Of a DNA stretch of 64,000 nt, positions 1-8,900 are shown one piece after another. The first letter of the stretch is position 1; each line of letters begins with the position of its first letter. A program made the position numbers and the translations under genes. Source of the DNA: Thiemannella venezuelensis (GTDB taxonomy: Bacteria > Actinomycetota > Actinomycetes > Streptosporangiales > Streptosporangiaceae); the NCBI RefSeq assembly GCF_014203605.1, contig NZ_JACHJJ010000019.1:62001-126000 (forward strand), read 5' to 3'. Under the pieces are notes generated by a model. It saw nothing but the letters and a program-made list of their open reading frames with translations, searched no databases and was not told the origin of the DNA.

Positions 1-89
1 ACGTGGACCTCGAGCGTGTCACCGGGACGGAAGTTCGGGACGTCGCTGCGGAGCGTGGCCTTCTCGAGCTCGGTGATCAGCGTGTGCAT
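1..89 (-). CDS. rplS: 50S ribosomal protein L19, N-terminal fragment (cut by window edge)
   Basis: The minus-strand frame beginning at the ATG at 89 reads [20 protein letters not shown] and continues into a GDTLEVHV stretch. This is the characteristic amino terminus of bacterial L19, which sits at the 30S/50S interface. Only 30 codons are in the window. It lies downstream of trmD on the same strand, matching the common rpsP-rimM-trmD-rplS order, so it is probably the last gene of that operon. The 157 bp between trmD and rplS could hold its own promoter. Confidence 0.93.
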   Translation of the reverse strand, partial: MHTLITELEKATLRSDVPNFRPGDTLEVH

Positions 90-246
90 GGCAGTGGTAC
101 CTCATTTACGCGAGCACGCGGAGGTCCACCCGGCCGCGGTGAGGCGGCATCGCGGTGGACGCACATGCTGGGCTGGCTGTGTCTTGGGAGCCGGGCTCTC
201 GGGCCCGACGGCGCGCACCGGACTGCGGACAGTCGGCGGCAACGAT

Positions 247-1053
247 TCAGTCTGCCACATCCTGGCCGCCCACCGGAAATCCGAGCTCCGCGAGCTCCGC
301 GAGCTCGGAGAGAAGCGCCCGGTCGTGCTTGTCGAGACCCTCGGGAGGGAGCGCCGAGAGCAGCTCCGGACGGTTCTTCGCGGTACGGCGCAGCGCCTCG
401 TCCCGCCGCCACCGGGCTATCTTCCCGTGGTGCCCGGAGAGCAGGATCTCCGGCACCCTGTGTCCCCGCCACTCGGGCGGCTTGGTGTAGACCGGGCCCT
501 CCAGCAGGTTCTCCATCGCACCCGGGGCGAACGAGTCGTCCACGGCCGAGCGGGCGTTGCCCAGGACGCCGGGCAGGAGCCGCCCGACGGCCTCGACCAT
601 CACCAGCACCGCCACCTCCCCCCCGGCCAGCACGTAGTCGCCGATGCTGACCTCGTCCACCCGCAGGCGGGAGCCGTACTCGGCCATGACGCGCGAGTCG
701 ATGCCCTCGTAGCGCGCCGGGGTGAACAGCAGCCACGGCTCCGCGGCGTACTCCATGGCGAGCTTCTGGGTGAAGGGGACCCCGCTCGGCGTCGGAACGA
801 CGATCCGGGGGCGGGCGGCGGGATCGGCGTCGAGGACGTCGTCGAGGGCGGCGCCCCACGGGTCCGGCTTCATGACCATGCCGGGGCCGCCGCCGTAGGG
901 CGTGTCGTCCACGGTGCGGTGCACGTCGTGCGCCCAGTCGCGGAGCTGGTGCAGGCGGATGTCGAGGGTGCCGCGCTCGCGGGCCTTGCCGATGAGGGAG
1001 ACGCCGAGCGGGGCGAAGTACTCGGGGAAGATCGAGATGATGTCGATGCGCAT
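247..1053 (-). CDS. trmD: tRNA (guanine-N1)-methyltransferase TrmD
   Basis: Predicted 268-residue SPOUT methyltransferase that makes m1G37 in tRNAs from S-adenosylmethionine and so prevents +1 frameshifting. The start chosen is the ATG at 1053 ([13 protein letters not shown]), the usual TrmD amino terminus, two bases after the rimM stop. Visible family motifs are [17 protein letters not shown] near residues 55-70 and the knot segment [20 protein letters not shown] near 130-150. Length is normal for the family. The upstream open frame to 1635 runs through rimM out of frame and is not coding. Confidence 0.97.
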   Translation of the reverse strand: MRIDIISIFPEYFAPLGVSLIGKARERGTLDIRLHQLRDWAHDVHRTVDDTPYGGGPGMVMKPDPWGAALDDVLDADPAARPRIVVPTPSGVPFTQKLAMEYAAEPWLLFTPARYEGIDSRVMAEYGSRLRVDEVSIGDYVLAGGEVAVLVMVEAVGRLLPGVLGNARSAVDDSFAPGAMENLLEGPVYTKPPEWRGHRVPEILLSGHHGKIARWRRDEALRRTAKNRPELLSALPPEGLDKHDRALLSELAELAELGFPVGGQDVAD

Positions 1054-1055
1054 GG

Positions 1056-1571
1056 TCAGGCGATCTGGTCCGGATCCAGCAGACCGGCCGGGCCGTCCAC
1101 CAGGAGCGTGCCCTTCTCCAGGTCGATCTCCGGGACCAGCGCCTTGACGAACGGCACGTAGACCTCCCTGCCGCCGCGCCGGATCACCAGCAGGTCCTGG
1201 CCGTGGTGGAGCACGTCGGTCACCTCGCCGGCCCGCTCGCCGCCGGGGGTGACCACGGTGAGGCCGATGAGCTGGTGGTCGTAGAACTCGTCGGGATCGT
1301 CGGAGGGCGGGACGTCCGCCGAGTCGATGACGAGGGTGGTGCCGCGGAGCTCCTCGGCGCCGTTCCGGTCGTCCACGCCCTCGAAGCGGACCAGGAGGAT
1401 CCCGGAGTGCCAGCGCCGGGACGCGACGACGAGCGGGCCGGCGGAGGCGGGGTCGGTGGACAGGACCGCCCCCGGGGCGAAACGCCGCTCCGGGTCGTCG
1501 GTACGCACGTCCACGGTCACGTCGCCGCGGAGCCCGTGCGGGCGGCCGATCCGGCCAACGACAAGCTGCAC
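1056..1571 (-). CDS. rimM: 16S rRNA processing protein RimM
   Basis: Predicted 171 residues. RimM assists maturation of the 30S head and binds S19. The amino terminus [18 protein letters not shown] carries the GRIxxPHGLRG signature of the RimM barrel. The C-terminal half ([15 protein letters not shown], then [20 protein letters not shown]) is the PRC-barrel-like domain. It is separated from trmD by two bases, so co-translation is likely. A strong hairpin lies just upstream, between khpA and rimM. Confidence 0.96.
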   Translation of the reverse strand: MQLVVGRIGRPHGLRGDVTVDVRTDDPERRFAPGAVLSTDPASAGPLVVASRRWHSGILLVRFEGVDDRNGAEELRGTTLVIDSADVPPSDDPDEFYDHQLIGLTVVTPGGERAGEVTDVLHHGQDLLVIRRGGREVYVPFVKALVPEIDLEKGTLLVDGPAGLLDPDQIA

Positions 1572-1622
1572 GCCCGTCTCCTGAAGTCAGAAATATGCGA
1601 AGAAAGAAGCTGAAGAAAGCAA

Positions 1623-1652
1623 ACGGGTCACCCACACCGGTGGGTGACCCGT
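1623..1652 (-). terminator. Intra-operon hairpin between khpA and rimM
   Basis: A 13-bp perfect stem with a 4-base loop (arm ACGGGTCACCCAC, loop ACCG). Read on the minus strand it is followed by a T-rich but interrupted stretch (TTTGCTTTCTTC). It lies 50 bp before rimM. It could be a partial terminator or attenuator, or an mRNA-stabilising structure, splitting expression of the ribosomal protein/KhpA part from rimM-trmD-rplS. Function is inferred. Confidence 0.6.
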
Positions 1653-1670
1653 CCGCTCATGGAACCCGTG

Positions 1671-1913
1671 TCAGCGGACCTCGTCCAGGTCGAGCAGGTC
1701 GACCCGGACGTACTTGCCGTCGCCAAGCGCGTTCACGACGGTGCGGAGCGCCTTGGCCGTACGGCCGCCGCGGCCGATGACCTTGCCCAGGTCCTCGGGG
1801 TGGACCCGGACCTCAAGCACGCGCCCGCTGCGGATGCGGCGGGCCCGGACCTGGATCTCGTCGGGATGCTCGACGATGCCCTTCACCAGGTGCTCGAGGG
1901 CCTCCTCAAGCAC
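1671..1913 (-). CDS. khpA: KH-domain RNA-binding protein KhpA
   Basis: An 80-residue single KH domain protein. The KH loop is seen as GKVIGRGGRTAKALRTVV, with the GxxG element GRGG. KhpA proteins bind RNA, often with KhpB/Jag, and in Gram-positives sit between rpsP and rimM exactly as here. The start is an ATG directly adjoining the rpsP stop (one base gap), so translational coupling is likely. Confidence 0.94.
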   Translation of the reverse strand: MLEEALEHLVKGIVEHPDEIQVRARRIRSGRVLEVRVHPEDLGKVIGRGGRTAKALRTVVNALGDGKYVRVDLLDLDEVR

Positions 1914-1914
1914 C

Positions 1915-2376
1915 TCAGGCCTCGCCTTCCGGCTTCTCCTCGGCGGCGACCGGCTCGGCCGGGGTCTCGGCGGGGGCCTCGTCGGCCTTCGCCTTCTTCA
2001 CCGACTTCTTCGGCGTGGTGGCGGCGGCGTCGAGGGAGAGGGTCTCCTTGGCCGCGGCCTCGTAGGCGGCGTGCCGGTCCGGCTTGGGCTCGGCGACGAG
2101 CTTCGGCGCCGGGGCGGGCTCGCCCTTGAACTTCTGCCAGTCACCGGTGATCTTGAGGAGCTTCAGCACCGGCCCGGTCGGCTGCGCGCCGACACCCAGC
2201 CAGTAGGCCGCCCGCTCGGCATTGATCTCGATGCGCGAGGGGTTCTCCTTCGGGTGGTACAGGCCGATCTCCTCGATCGCCCGGCCGTCACGCTTGGTGC
2301 GGCTGTCGGCGATGACGACACGGTACTGCGCATTGCGGATCATGCCGAGCCGCTTGAGCTTGATCTTGACTGCCAC
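1915..2376 (-). CDS. rpsP: 30S ribosomal protein S16
   Basis: Predicted 153 residues. The first 80 residues ([20 protein letters not shown], then [17 protein letters not shown]) match S16. The remaining ~70 residues are an Ala/Glu/Pro/Lys-rich tail typical of actinobacterial S16 and absent from the ~80-residue enterobacterial protein. It is probably the first gene of the rpsP-khpA-rimM-trmD-rplS unit. The 234 bp upstream (2377-2610) contains no gene I can support and should hold the operon promoter. Confidence 0.96.
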   Translation of the reverse strand: MAVKIKLKRLGMIRNAQYRVVIADSRTKRDGRAIEEIGLYHPKENPSRIEINAERAAYWLGVGAQPTGPVLKLLKITGDWQKFKGEPAPAPKLVAEPKPDRHAAYEAAAKETLSLDAAATTPKKSVKKAKADEAPAETPAEPVAAEEKPEGEA

Positions 2377-2610
2377 TGGTGTGGTCTCTCCTGCATTAGA
2401 GCGTGGGCGAGCGGCGTCTCATCGAGTGGGGCACGAGGAGCGGACCGCTACAGGGACAGGCACGACCGGCGGGGGTTAGAGGGCGCCCGCGTGGTCGGGA
2501 TGTTCCAACATGTCATTGTGCCAGACGCACGGGGGTGTCCGGCCACCCGGCCGCACTCCCGTACGGCCGGGCCGGGAAAAATCTCGGCAATGCCGTCGGC
2601 CCGGGACGGC

Positions 2611-2736
2611 CTACTTGGGCCGGACCCCCAGCAGCTCCAGCGCGGCCACGGTGATGAACCCGAGGATGATGACCACCCAGATCCACCGGGCACGCGAGAA
2701 GAACCTGCCGTCGTCGCCGCCGTTCTCGTCGCTCAC
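2611..2736 (-). CDS. Small single-pass membrane protein coupled to ffh (41 aa)
   Basis: A 41-codon frame starts at a GTG that overlaps the ffh stop (GTGA) and ends at TAG at 2611-2613. The product begins MSDENGGDDGRFFSRARW and continues with a hydrophobic helix (about residues 18-37, IWVVIILGFITVAALELLGV), ending RPK. The acidic N-terminus, a basic cluster before the helix and one transmembrane segment suggest a small inner-membrane protein. The 4-bp overlap with ffh implies translational coupling and a possible link to SRP-dependent membrane insertion. I do not recognise a named family. Confidence 0.6.
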   Translation of the reverse strand: MSDENGGDDGRFFSRARWIWVVIILGFITVAALELLGVRPK

Positions 2737-4280
2737 TTCTGCCCCGGGAACTTGAACGTGGAGGGGTCGAAGCCCGGCGGCAGCTCCAGGCCGGGCGGGA
2801 GCTGGCCGGCGCCCAGGTTGCCGAGGGCGCCGCCGAGGTCGGGGGTCTTCTCCGCACCGCCGGAGGCGGCCTTGCCGAGCGCCGCCTTGCGCGGGTCGCC
2901 GCTGACCCGCCGGCCCTTGGCCGCCTTCTTCTGCGCGCCCTTGCCCTTGCGCCCGCCCGGCATGCCGGGGATGCCCAGCCCGCCGGCCATCCGCTTCATC
3001 ATCTTCTGCGCCTCGAAGAACCGCACGACCAGGTTGTTGACCTCGGTCACGGTGACGCCGGAGCCCTTGGCGATGCGCTCGCGGCGCGACCCCTTGATGA
3101 TCTTCGGGTCCTGGCGCTCGCCCGGGGTCATGGAGCGGATGATGGCGGCGATGCGGTCCAGGTCGCGCTCGTCGACCTGGTTGAGCTGGTCGCGCATCTG
3201 CCCCATGCCGGGCATCATGCCGAGCAGGTTCTTGATGGGGCCCATCCTCCGGACCATCATCATCTGCTCGAGGAAGTCGTCCAGGGTGAAGCCCTCGCCC
3301 GAGGTGAGCTTGCCCGCCATCCTGGCGGCTTCCTGCTCGTCGAAGGTCTTCTGGGCCTGCTCGATCAGGGTGAGGATGTCGCCCATGTCGAGGATGCGGG
3401 AGGCCATCCGGTCCGGGTGGAAGGCGTCGAAGTCCTCGAGCTTCTCACCGGTGGACGCGAACATGATCGGCTTGCCGGTGACGTGGCGGACCGAGAGGGC
3501 GGCGCCGCCGCGGGCGTCGCCGTCGAGCTTGGTGAGCACGACGCCGTCGAACCCGACGCCGTCCATGAACGCCTGGGCCGTGGAGACGGCGTCCTGGCCG
3601 ATCATGGCGTCGACGACGAACAGGACCTCGTCCGGCGAGACCGCGTCGCGGATGTCCGCGGCCTGCTTCATCATCTCCTGGTCGATGCCCAGGCGGCCGG
3701 CGGTGTCGATGACGACGATGTCGTGCTGCTGCCGCCGGGCGTGGTCGATCGACCGGCGGGCCACCTCGACCGGGTCGCCGACGCCGTTGCCGGGCTCGGG
3801 CGCGTAGACCGCGACGCCCGCCCGCTCGGCCACGACGGCGAGCTGCTGGACCGCGTTGGGGCGCTGGAGGTCGGCGGCCACCAGCAGCGGGACGTGGTTC
3901 TGCTCCCGCAGCCAGCGGGCGAGCTTGCCCGCCAGGGTGGTCTTGCCGGCGCCCTGGAGACCGGCGAGCATGATGACGGTCGGCGGGTTCTTCGCGTAGC
4001 GGAGCCGCCTGGTCTCACCGCCCAGGATCTCGATCAGCTCGTCATTGACGATCTTGACGACCTGCTGCGCCGGGTTCAGCGCCTGGGACACCTCCGCTCC
4101 GCGAGCGCGCTCCTTGACCTGCGCCACGAACGTCTTGACGACGGGCAGCGCGACGTCGGCCTCGAGCAGCGCGATGCGGATCTCGCGGCAGGTCGCGTCG
4201 ATGTCGGCATCGGAGAGCCGACCCTTGGATCGAAGGGAGGAGAAGACCGATGTGAGCCGGTCGGAAAGCGTCTCGAACAC
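2733..4280 (-). CDS. ffh: Signal recognition particle protein Ffh (SRP54)
   Basis: Predicted 515-residue GTPase that binds 4.5S RNA and signal peptides and targets ribosomes to FtsY/SecYEG. The N domain is followed by the G domain with P-loop GLQGAGKTTLAGKLARWL near residues 108-125, then DTAGRLGIDQEMM and TKLDGDARGG. The M domain (about 300-450) is Met-rich (LEQMMMVRRMGPIKNLLGMM). A ~65-residue Gly/Pro/Lys tail is added at the C-terminus, as in other actinobacteria. Its stop codon overlaps the start of the 41-residue membrane protein. Confidence 0.97.
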   Translation of the reverse strand: MFETLSDRLTSVFSSLRSKGRLSDADIDATCREIRIALLEADVALPVVKTFVAQVKERARGAEVSQALNPAQQVVKIVNDELIEILGGETRRLRYAKNPPTVIMLAGLQGAGKTTLAGKLARWLREQNHVPLLVAADLQRPNAVQQLAVVAERAGVAVYAPEPGNGVGDPVEVARRSIDHARRQQHDIVVIDTAGRLGIDQEMMKQAADIRDAVSPDEVLFVVDAMIGQDAVSTAQAFMDGVGFDGVVLTKLDGDARGGAALSVRHVTGKPIMFASTGEKLEDFDAFHPDRMASRILDMGDILTLIEQAQKTFDEQEAARMAGKLTSGEGFTLDDFLEQMMMVRRMGPIKNLLGMMPGMGQMRDQLNQVDERDLDRIAAIIRSMTPGERQDPKIIKGSRRERIAKGSGVTVTEVNNLVVRFFEAQKMMKRMAGGLGIPGMPGGRKGKGAQKKAAKGRRVSGDPRKAALGKAASGGAEKTPDLGGALGNLGAGQLPPGLELPPGFDPSTFKFPGQK

Positions 4281-4411
4281 GTGATTGGCCAGCCTCTGCG
4301 CTACAGGTCTGCGACTCGACCTCCCAGCCTATCCGCTGGAGGATGCGACCGGCGCCCCGGTGCGGTCGCGCCCGTGCGGGCGCCGCGGGCGGGAGGGCGG
4401 GATCACCCTGT

Positions 4412-5005
4412 TCAGCGGCCCCAGCCGGGGACGGCCATCCGGACGGTCAGGGCGTGCTCGACCAGGGTGATCAGGGTCGACTTCACCGCGTCGCGGGAGC
4501 GCGCGTCGGTCCGCGAGATCGGGATGCCGGGATCGAGCGTCAGAGCCTCCCGCACCTCCTCCTCCACGTGCGGGTAGCTCCCGTCCCAGCCGTTGAGCGC
4601 CACGACGAAGGGCAGCCGCGCCTCCTCGAAGTAGTCGATCGCCGGGAAGCTGTCGGCCAGCCGGCGGGTGTCGACCAGCACGACCGCGCCGATCGCGCCG
4701 CGGACCAGGTCGTCCCACATGAACCAGAACCGGTGCTGCCCGGGCGTGCCGAACAGGTACAGGATCAGGTCCCGGTCCAGGGAGACCCGGCCGAAGTCCA
4801 TCGCCACCGTGGTGGTGGTCTTGTTGGGGGTGAGGCCGAGGTCGTCGATCCCGGCGCTCGCGTCGGTCATCACCGCCTCCGTGGTCAGCGGCAGGATCTC
4901 CGAGACCGCGCCCACGAACGTGGTCTTCCCGACACCGAAGCCACCGGCGACAACGATCTTGGTCGAGGTGAGGCCGCCGGAGCGGCTAGAGCCTGCGAAG
5001 TCCAC
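4412..5005 (-). CDS. cvnD: Conservon 1 small GTPase CvnD
   Basis: Predicted 197-residue Ras/MglA-like GTPase, the effector of a conservon complex at the membrane. The P-loop is GGFGVGKTT near residue 22. The switch region is TTTTVAMDFGR. The G3 position reads FGTPGQ rather than DxxG, and the base-specificity loop is NGWD in place of NKxD, as in other CvnD proteins. The start is GTG at 5005, inside the end of cvnC (20-bp overlap), with its AAAGGG ribosome site encoded in the cvnC codons. Two 80- and 95-nt stretches are identical to cvnD of conservon 2. Confidence 0.93.
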   Translation of the reverse strand: MDFAGSSRSGGLTSTKIVVAGGFGVGKTTFVGAVSEILPLTTEAVMTDASAGIDDLGLTPNKTTTTVAMDFGRVSLDRDLILYLFGTPGQHRFWFMWDDLVRGAIGAVVLVDTRRLADSFPAIDYFEEARLPFVVALNGWDGSYPHVEEEVREALTLDPGIPISRTDARSRDAVKSTLITLVEHALTVRMAVPGWGR

Positions 5006-5444
5006 TGAGCACCCTTTCCAGCAGGTTGAGGTCCGGCTTGCCCGCGTTCAGCTGGGGCTGGTGCAGCTGGATCAGCCCCTCGGCCGCCATGTCGGCCACC
5101 AGGATCCGCGTGACCCCCAGGGGGATGCGCAGCATCGCGGAGATCTCGGCGACCGAGCGCACGTGCCGGCAGAGGGCGCTGATCGCCTGGTACTCCGGCG
5201 TGCGGGTAGACAGATCGTGATGGATCGACGTCGCCGAGGAGACCAGCGCCTCCATGGCGAGCTGGGTCCGGGGGGCGGTGCGCCCCCCGGTCACGGCGTA
5301 CGGCCGGACCAGGGAGCTCTGCTCCGCCGGCGCCGGCTGTACGTGATGCGAAGGACCACCCTGCTGCCGGTGGGCGTTGTCCGTCGACGCGTAGGGCGGC
5401 CCGCTCAGCGGGCCCCCTTCATCGGTCCAACCGCGGCCTGCCAC
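4986..5444 (-). CDS. cvnC: Conservon 1 DUF742 protein CvnC
   Basis: Predicted 152 residues with a variable ~45-residue leader followed by the DUF742 winged-helix-like core: VRPYAVTGGRTAPR, then SVAEISAMLRIPLGVTRILV, and the invariant tail LLERVLSGLRRL. DUF742 proteins sit between the roadblock protein and the GTPase in conservons and may couple the kinase-like sensor to CvnD. The start is GTG at 5444 preceded by GGAGGGTGCC, a strong ribosome site. Confidence 0.92.
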   Translation of the reverse strand: MAGRGWTDEGGPLSGPPYASTDNAHRQQGGPSHHVQPAPAEQSSLVRPYAVTGGRTAPRTQLAMEALVSSATSIHHDLSTRTPEYQAISALCRHVRSVAEISAMLRIPLGVTRILVADMAAEGLIQLHQPQLNAGKPDLNLLERVLSGLRRL

Positions 5445-5478
5445 GGCACCCTCCTAGGACAGTATCCATTGCGCACCC

Positions 5479-5901
5479 TCACCGGGGATGGGATGCCTGG
5501 AGCTCGGCTCGGACGGCCGGTGTCAGCACCTGCCCCGCCCGTTCGACGAGCAGGGTCATCTGGTACGCCACCAACCCCATGTCGCAGTCGGCCGCGGCCA
5601 GGACGGCCAGGCAGGAACCGTCGCTGATCGACATGATGAGGAGCAGCCCTCGCTGCATCTCCACCACGGTCTGGGTGACCGCTCCGCCCTCGAAGACCCG
5701 GGACGCGCCCTGCGTCAGGCTGATCAGGCCCGCGGCCACCGCGGCCAGCTGGTCGGCCCGGTCCCGGGGGAACCCGTCCGAGAACGCCAGAGGCAGGCCG
5801 TCGGACGAGACCACGACCGTGTGCGCAACGCCTGGCACGTTGTTCACGAAGTCGGTGATCAGCCAGTTGACCCCCCGAGCGGCCTGGCTCAGTTCTCGCA
5901 C
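5479..5901 (-). CDS. cvnB: Conservon 1 roadblock/LC7 protein CvnB
   Basis: A 140-residue roadblock/LC7 (MglB-like) protein, expected to dimerise and regulate the partner GTPase CvnD. The start chosen is GTG at 5901 (VRELSQAARGVNWLITDFV), with GGAAGG upstream. The longer open frame to 6309 runs through cvnA and is rejected. Family motifs are VPGVAHTVVVSSDGLPLA, DRADQLAAVAAGLISLT and CDMGLVAYQMTLLVERAG. It lies 34 bp after the cvnA stop. Confidence 0.94.
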   Translation of the reverse strand: MRELSQAARGVNWLITDFVNNVPGVAHTVVVSSDGLPLAFSDGFPRDRADQLAAVAAGLISLTQGASRVFEGGAVTQTVVEMQRGLLLIMSISDGSCLAVLAAADCDMGLVAYQMTLLVERAGQVLTPAVRAELQASHPR

Positions 5902-5935
5902 GTGCCTTCCTCCTTGCCGATCCTGCCGGACACGC

Positions 5936-8900
5936 TCACCGGTTCTCCCTGTCTGTGCCGGGACCCCGGCCGGGGCCGGGATACGCCTGGTCCTCGCCGA
6001 TCTCTCCCTTGGCCACCGCCCTGCCCTGCCGTACCCCCCGCTGGAAGCTCGCCAGCCGGTTGCGCACGGCCTCCGGGGAGACCGTCGCCCGCGGGGCGGG
6101 AGCCTGCGGGGCGCTCCCCGCGCCGGAGGGGGCGGCGCCGGGCACCAGGTTCGCCTTCGGCACCCGCTTGGGCAGCCCGGAGCCGGTGAGCCCGCCCAGT
6201 GTCGGCTCGCTCGCCGCCTTGGCCGCCTGCCAGCCCGCGTCCGCGGGAGAGGACCACGCGTCCGACCGCAGCGGCGCCTGGACCGTCGCGGTCTCCTGCA
6301 GGTCCTCACTCCGCTCCCGCGGTGCGGGGGCGCCGGAGCCCTCGAAGGACCCGGAGTCCTCGAAGGACCCTGCCGGGGCGAGGGGCTCGGCCTTCTTGAA
6401 CCAGTCGGACTCCACCGCCGCGAAGATCGGCAGGAACTCCTCCCGCTCCTCCTCCAGGGGGAAGGAGTCGTGCACCGCGGGCAGCGGGCCCGTGCTGTCC
6501 GCCGCGGTCGCGAACCCTCGCGATCCCGGCGGCGCGGCCGGATCCGGCCACGCCCCCGTGTCGCCGCCGCGCATCGGCCCCGTGGGCCACGGTCCTCCCG
6601 GCTCCTCGGCGAAGACGTTCGGCCAGCCGGGACCGGAGCCGGGCGCCGGCACGTGGCCGGGCCAGGGGGTGTCGACCGGAGACTGCCCGAAACCGCCGCT
6701 CCCGGAGAAGGACTGGAAGGGGGCGGCCCCCTGCCCCGCGTCGAAGGAGTTGAAGTCCTGCCTGGCCGCCTCGAACGAGGAGAACGCGGGGCGCGCCGTG
6801 TCCAGCGTGACCGGGCTCGCCAGCACCGGCGGCCGGTCGTCCATCGGGGAGAGCGAGGGCATCGACGGCATCGAGGACACGGAGGGCATCGACGGCGCAG
6901 AAGGCATCGACGGCATCGACGGCACGGCCGCGCCCCAGTCGCCCATCTGGGGCGCGGGGGGCATCCCGGCCGGCTGGCCCATGCCCGGCATCTGCGCGCC
7001 GACGGTCGCGAGCAGGTTCTCCGGCAGCAGCACCATGGCGGTCAAGCCGCCGCTGTCCTGCTGGCGGAGCTGCACCCGGATGCCGTGCCGCAGCGCGAGG
7101 CGGCCGACCACGAACAGGCCCATGCGGCGGGAGACCGAGACGTCCACCACCGGGGGGTTGGCCAGCCGCCAGTTCGCCTGCGCGAGTTCCTCACCGGTCA
7201 TGCCGATGCCGAGGTCGGTCACCGAGATCATCACGCCGCCGCCGTCGATGCGGTTGCTCGACACGATGACCTTCGTCTCCCTGGGGGAGAAGGAGATCGC
7301 GTTCTCCACCAGCTCGGCGACCAGGTGCACGACGTCGTTGACGGACGTACCGGCCACCGCGACCCCGCCGGAGATCCGCAGGTCCACCCGTTCGTAGCTC
7401 TCGACCTCCGACAGGGAGGCGCGGACCACGTCGATCAGCGGGATGGGCTGGCTCCACCGGCGCGCGGGCTCCTGCCCCGCGAGGACCAGCAGGTTCTCGC
7501 TGTTGCGGCGCATGCGGGTGGCCAGGTGGTCGAGGCGGAAGAGGCTGCCGAGCCGCTCCTCGTCCTGTTCGCCCTGCTCCAGGTTCTCGATGAGCGCCAG
7601 CTGGCGCTCGACCAGGGTCTGGCTGCGCCGGGAGAGGTTGACGAACATCGCGTTGACGTTGCTCCGCAGCGACGCCTCCTCGCCCGCCAGCCGTACGGCC
7701 TCGCGGTGGACCTCGTCGAAGGCCCGGGCCACCTCGCCGATCTCGTCGTTCGAGGCCACCCCGATCGGCACGACCTCGGCCGCGGACATGTCGCCGGTCT
7801 CGCGGAGCTTCTGCACGGTGTCGGGCAGGCGCTGCCCGGCGACGGACAGCGCCTCGGTCCGCAGCTTGCGCAGGGGCTTGACCAGCGAGCGGGCGATGAT
7901 CGCGGTGACGGCCAGGAGCAGCAGGAGGAGCAGGGCCGTCAGTCCTCCGGCGATCAGGGCGCTGCGCTGCTCGGACTCCTGCAGGGCCTGGCTCCGCGTG
8001 ATGACCGTGCCGGCGACCTCCTTCTCCACCTCGCGCATCCGCGTGATGACGTCGGAGGCCGCGTCGAACCATGTGGCCTGGTCCCCGGCTCCGCGCTGGG
8101 ACACGTCGACGCGCACGAGCGGGGCGTCCGCGCCGGCCAGGACCAGCGCGCGCAGCCGCATCGACTCCGCGCGGTCCTTCTTCTGGCTGCTCACGGTGTC
8201 GTCGAACAGCTGCTTCTGGGCGACCGTCGCCTCGGCCTTGAAGGTCGCGAGTTCGCTGTCGCGCCCCGCCCGGGCGGCGACGAAGGCGTCCAGGCTCTCG
8301 GAGGTGAACCTCCTCGCGGCGAGGGCGACGGCGAGGATGGCCCGTTCCTCGGACGCCTGCGCCTTGGCCCTGGCCAGCGCGCCGAACGCGTGCGCGCCGC
8401 CGGCGAGGACCTGGTCGGTGACGCCCTGGACGATGTCGTCGTGCAGAGCCAGCAGGTCGGTGATGGTCCGGGTGTACATGGAGATCGTGGGCTGGGCGGG
8501 GAGCTGGGTCTCCAACGCCGTCTTGCGCATGCTCCCGAGCTCGTCGATGCGGTTGCGCACCTGGGAGAGCTCGGTCCTGCCGCGCTCGCCGAAGTCGTCC
8601 GCGTCGTCCCCGCCGAGGATGAGGTCGAGACGGCCGCCGACGGCGCCGGCGGCCCTGTCGACGACCTCGTGCTGCTCCTTCAGCCTTTCCTGCCCGCCGG
8701 CCGGGCGTCCCTGCGCCACGAAGCGCGCCGAGAGATCGCGTTCCCCTTCGAGCTCGTGCGCCAGCTCGCTGAGCGCGGCGGCGAGCTCGGCGCCGGCGCG
8801 AACGCGCTCGTACTCGGCCGCGCTGCTGATCGAGGCGATCACCCGCAGGCCGCCCAGGACGATCATCGCGATGGTGGGGATGGCGATGAGAATGATCAGC

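Noticed and set aside
6199-6399. Several short frames inside and opposite cvnA linkers
   Set aside because: They arise from Pro/Ala-rich linker DNA with few stops and lack ribosome sites and homology.
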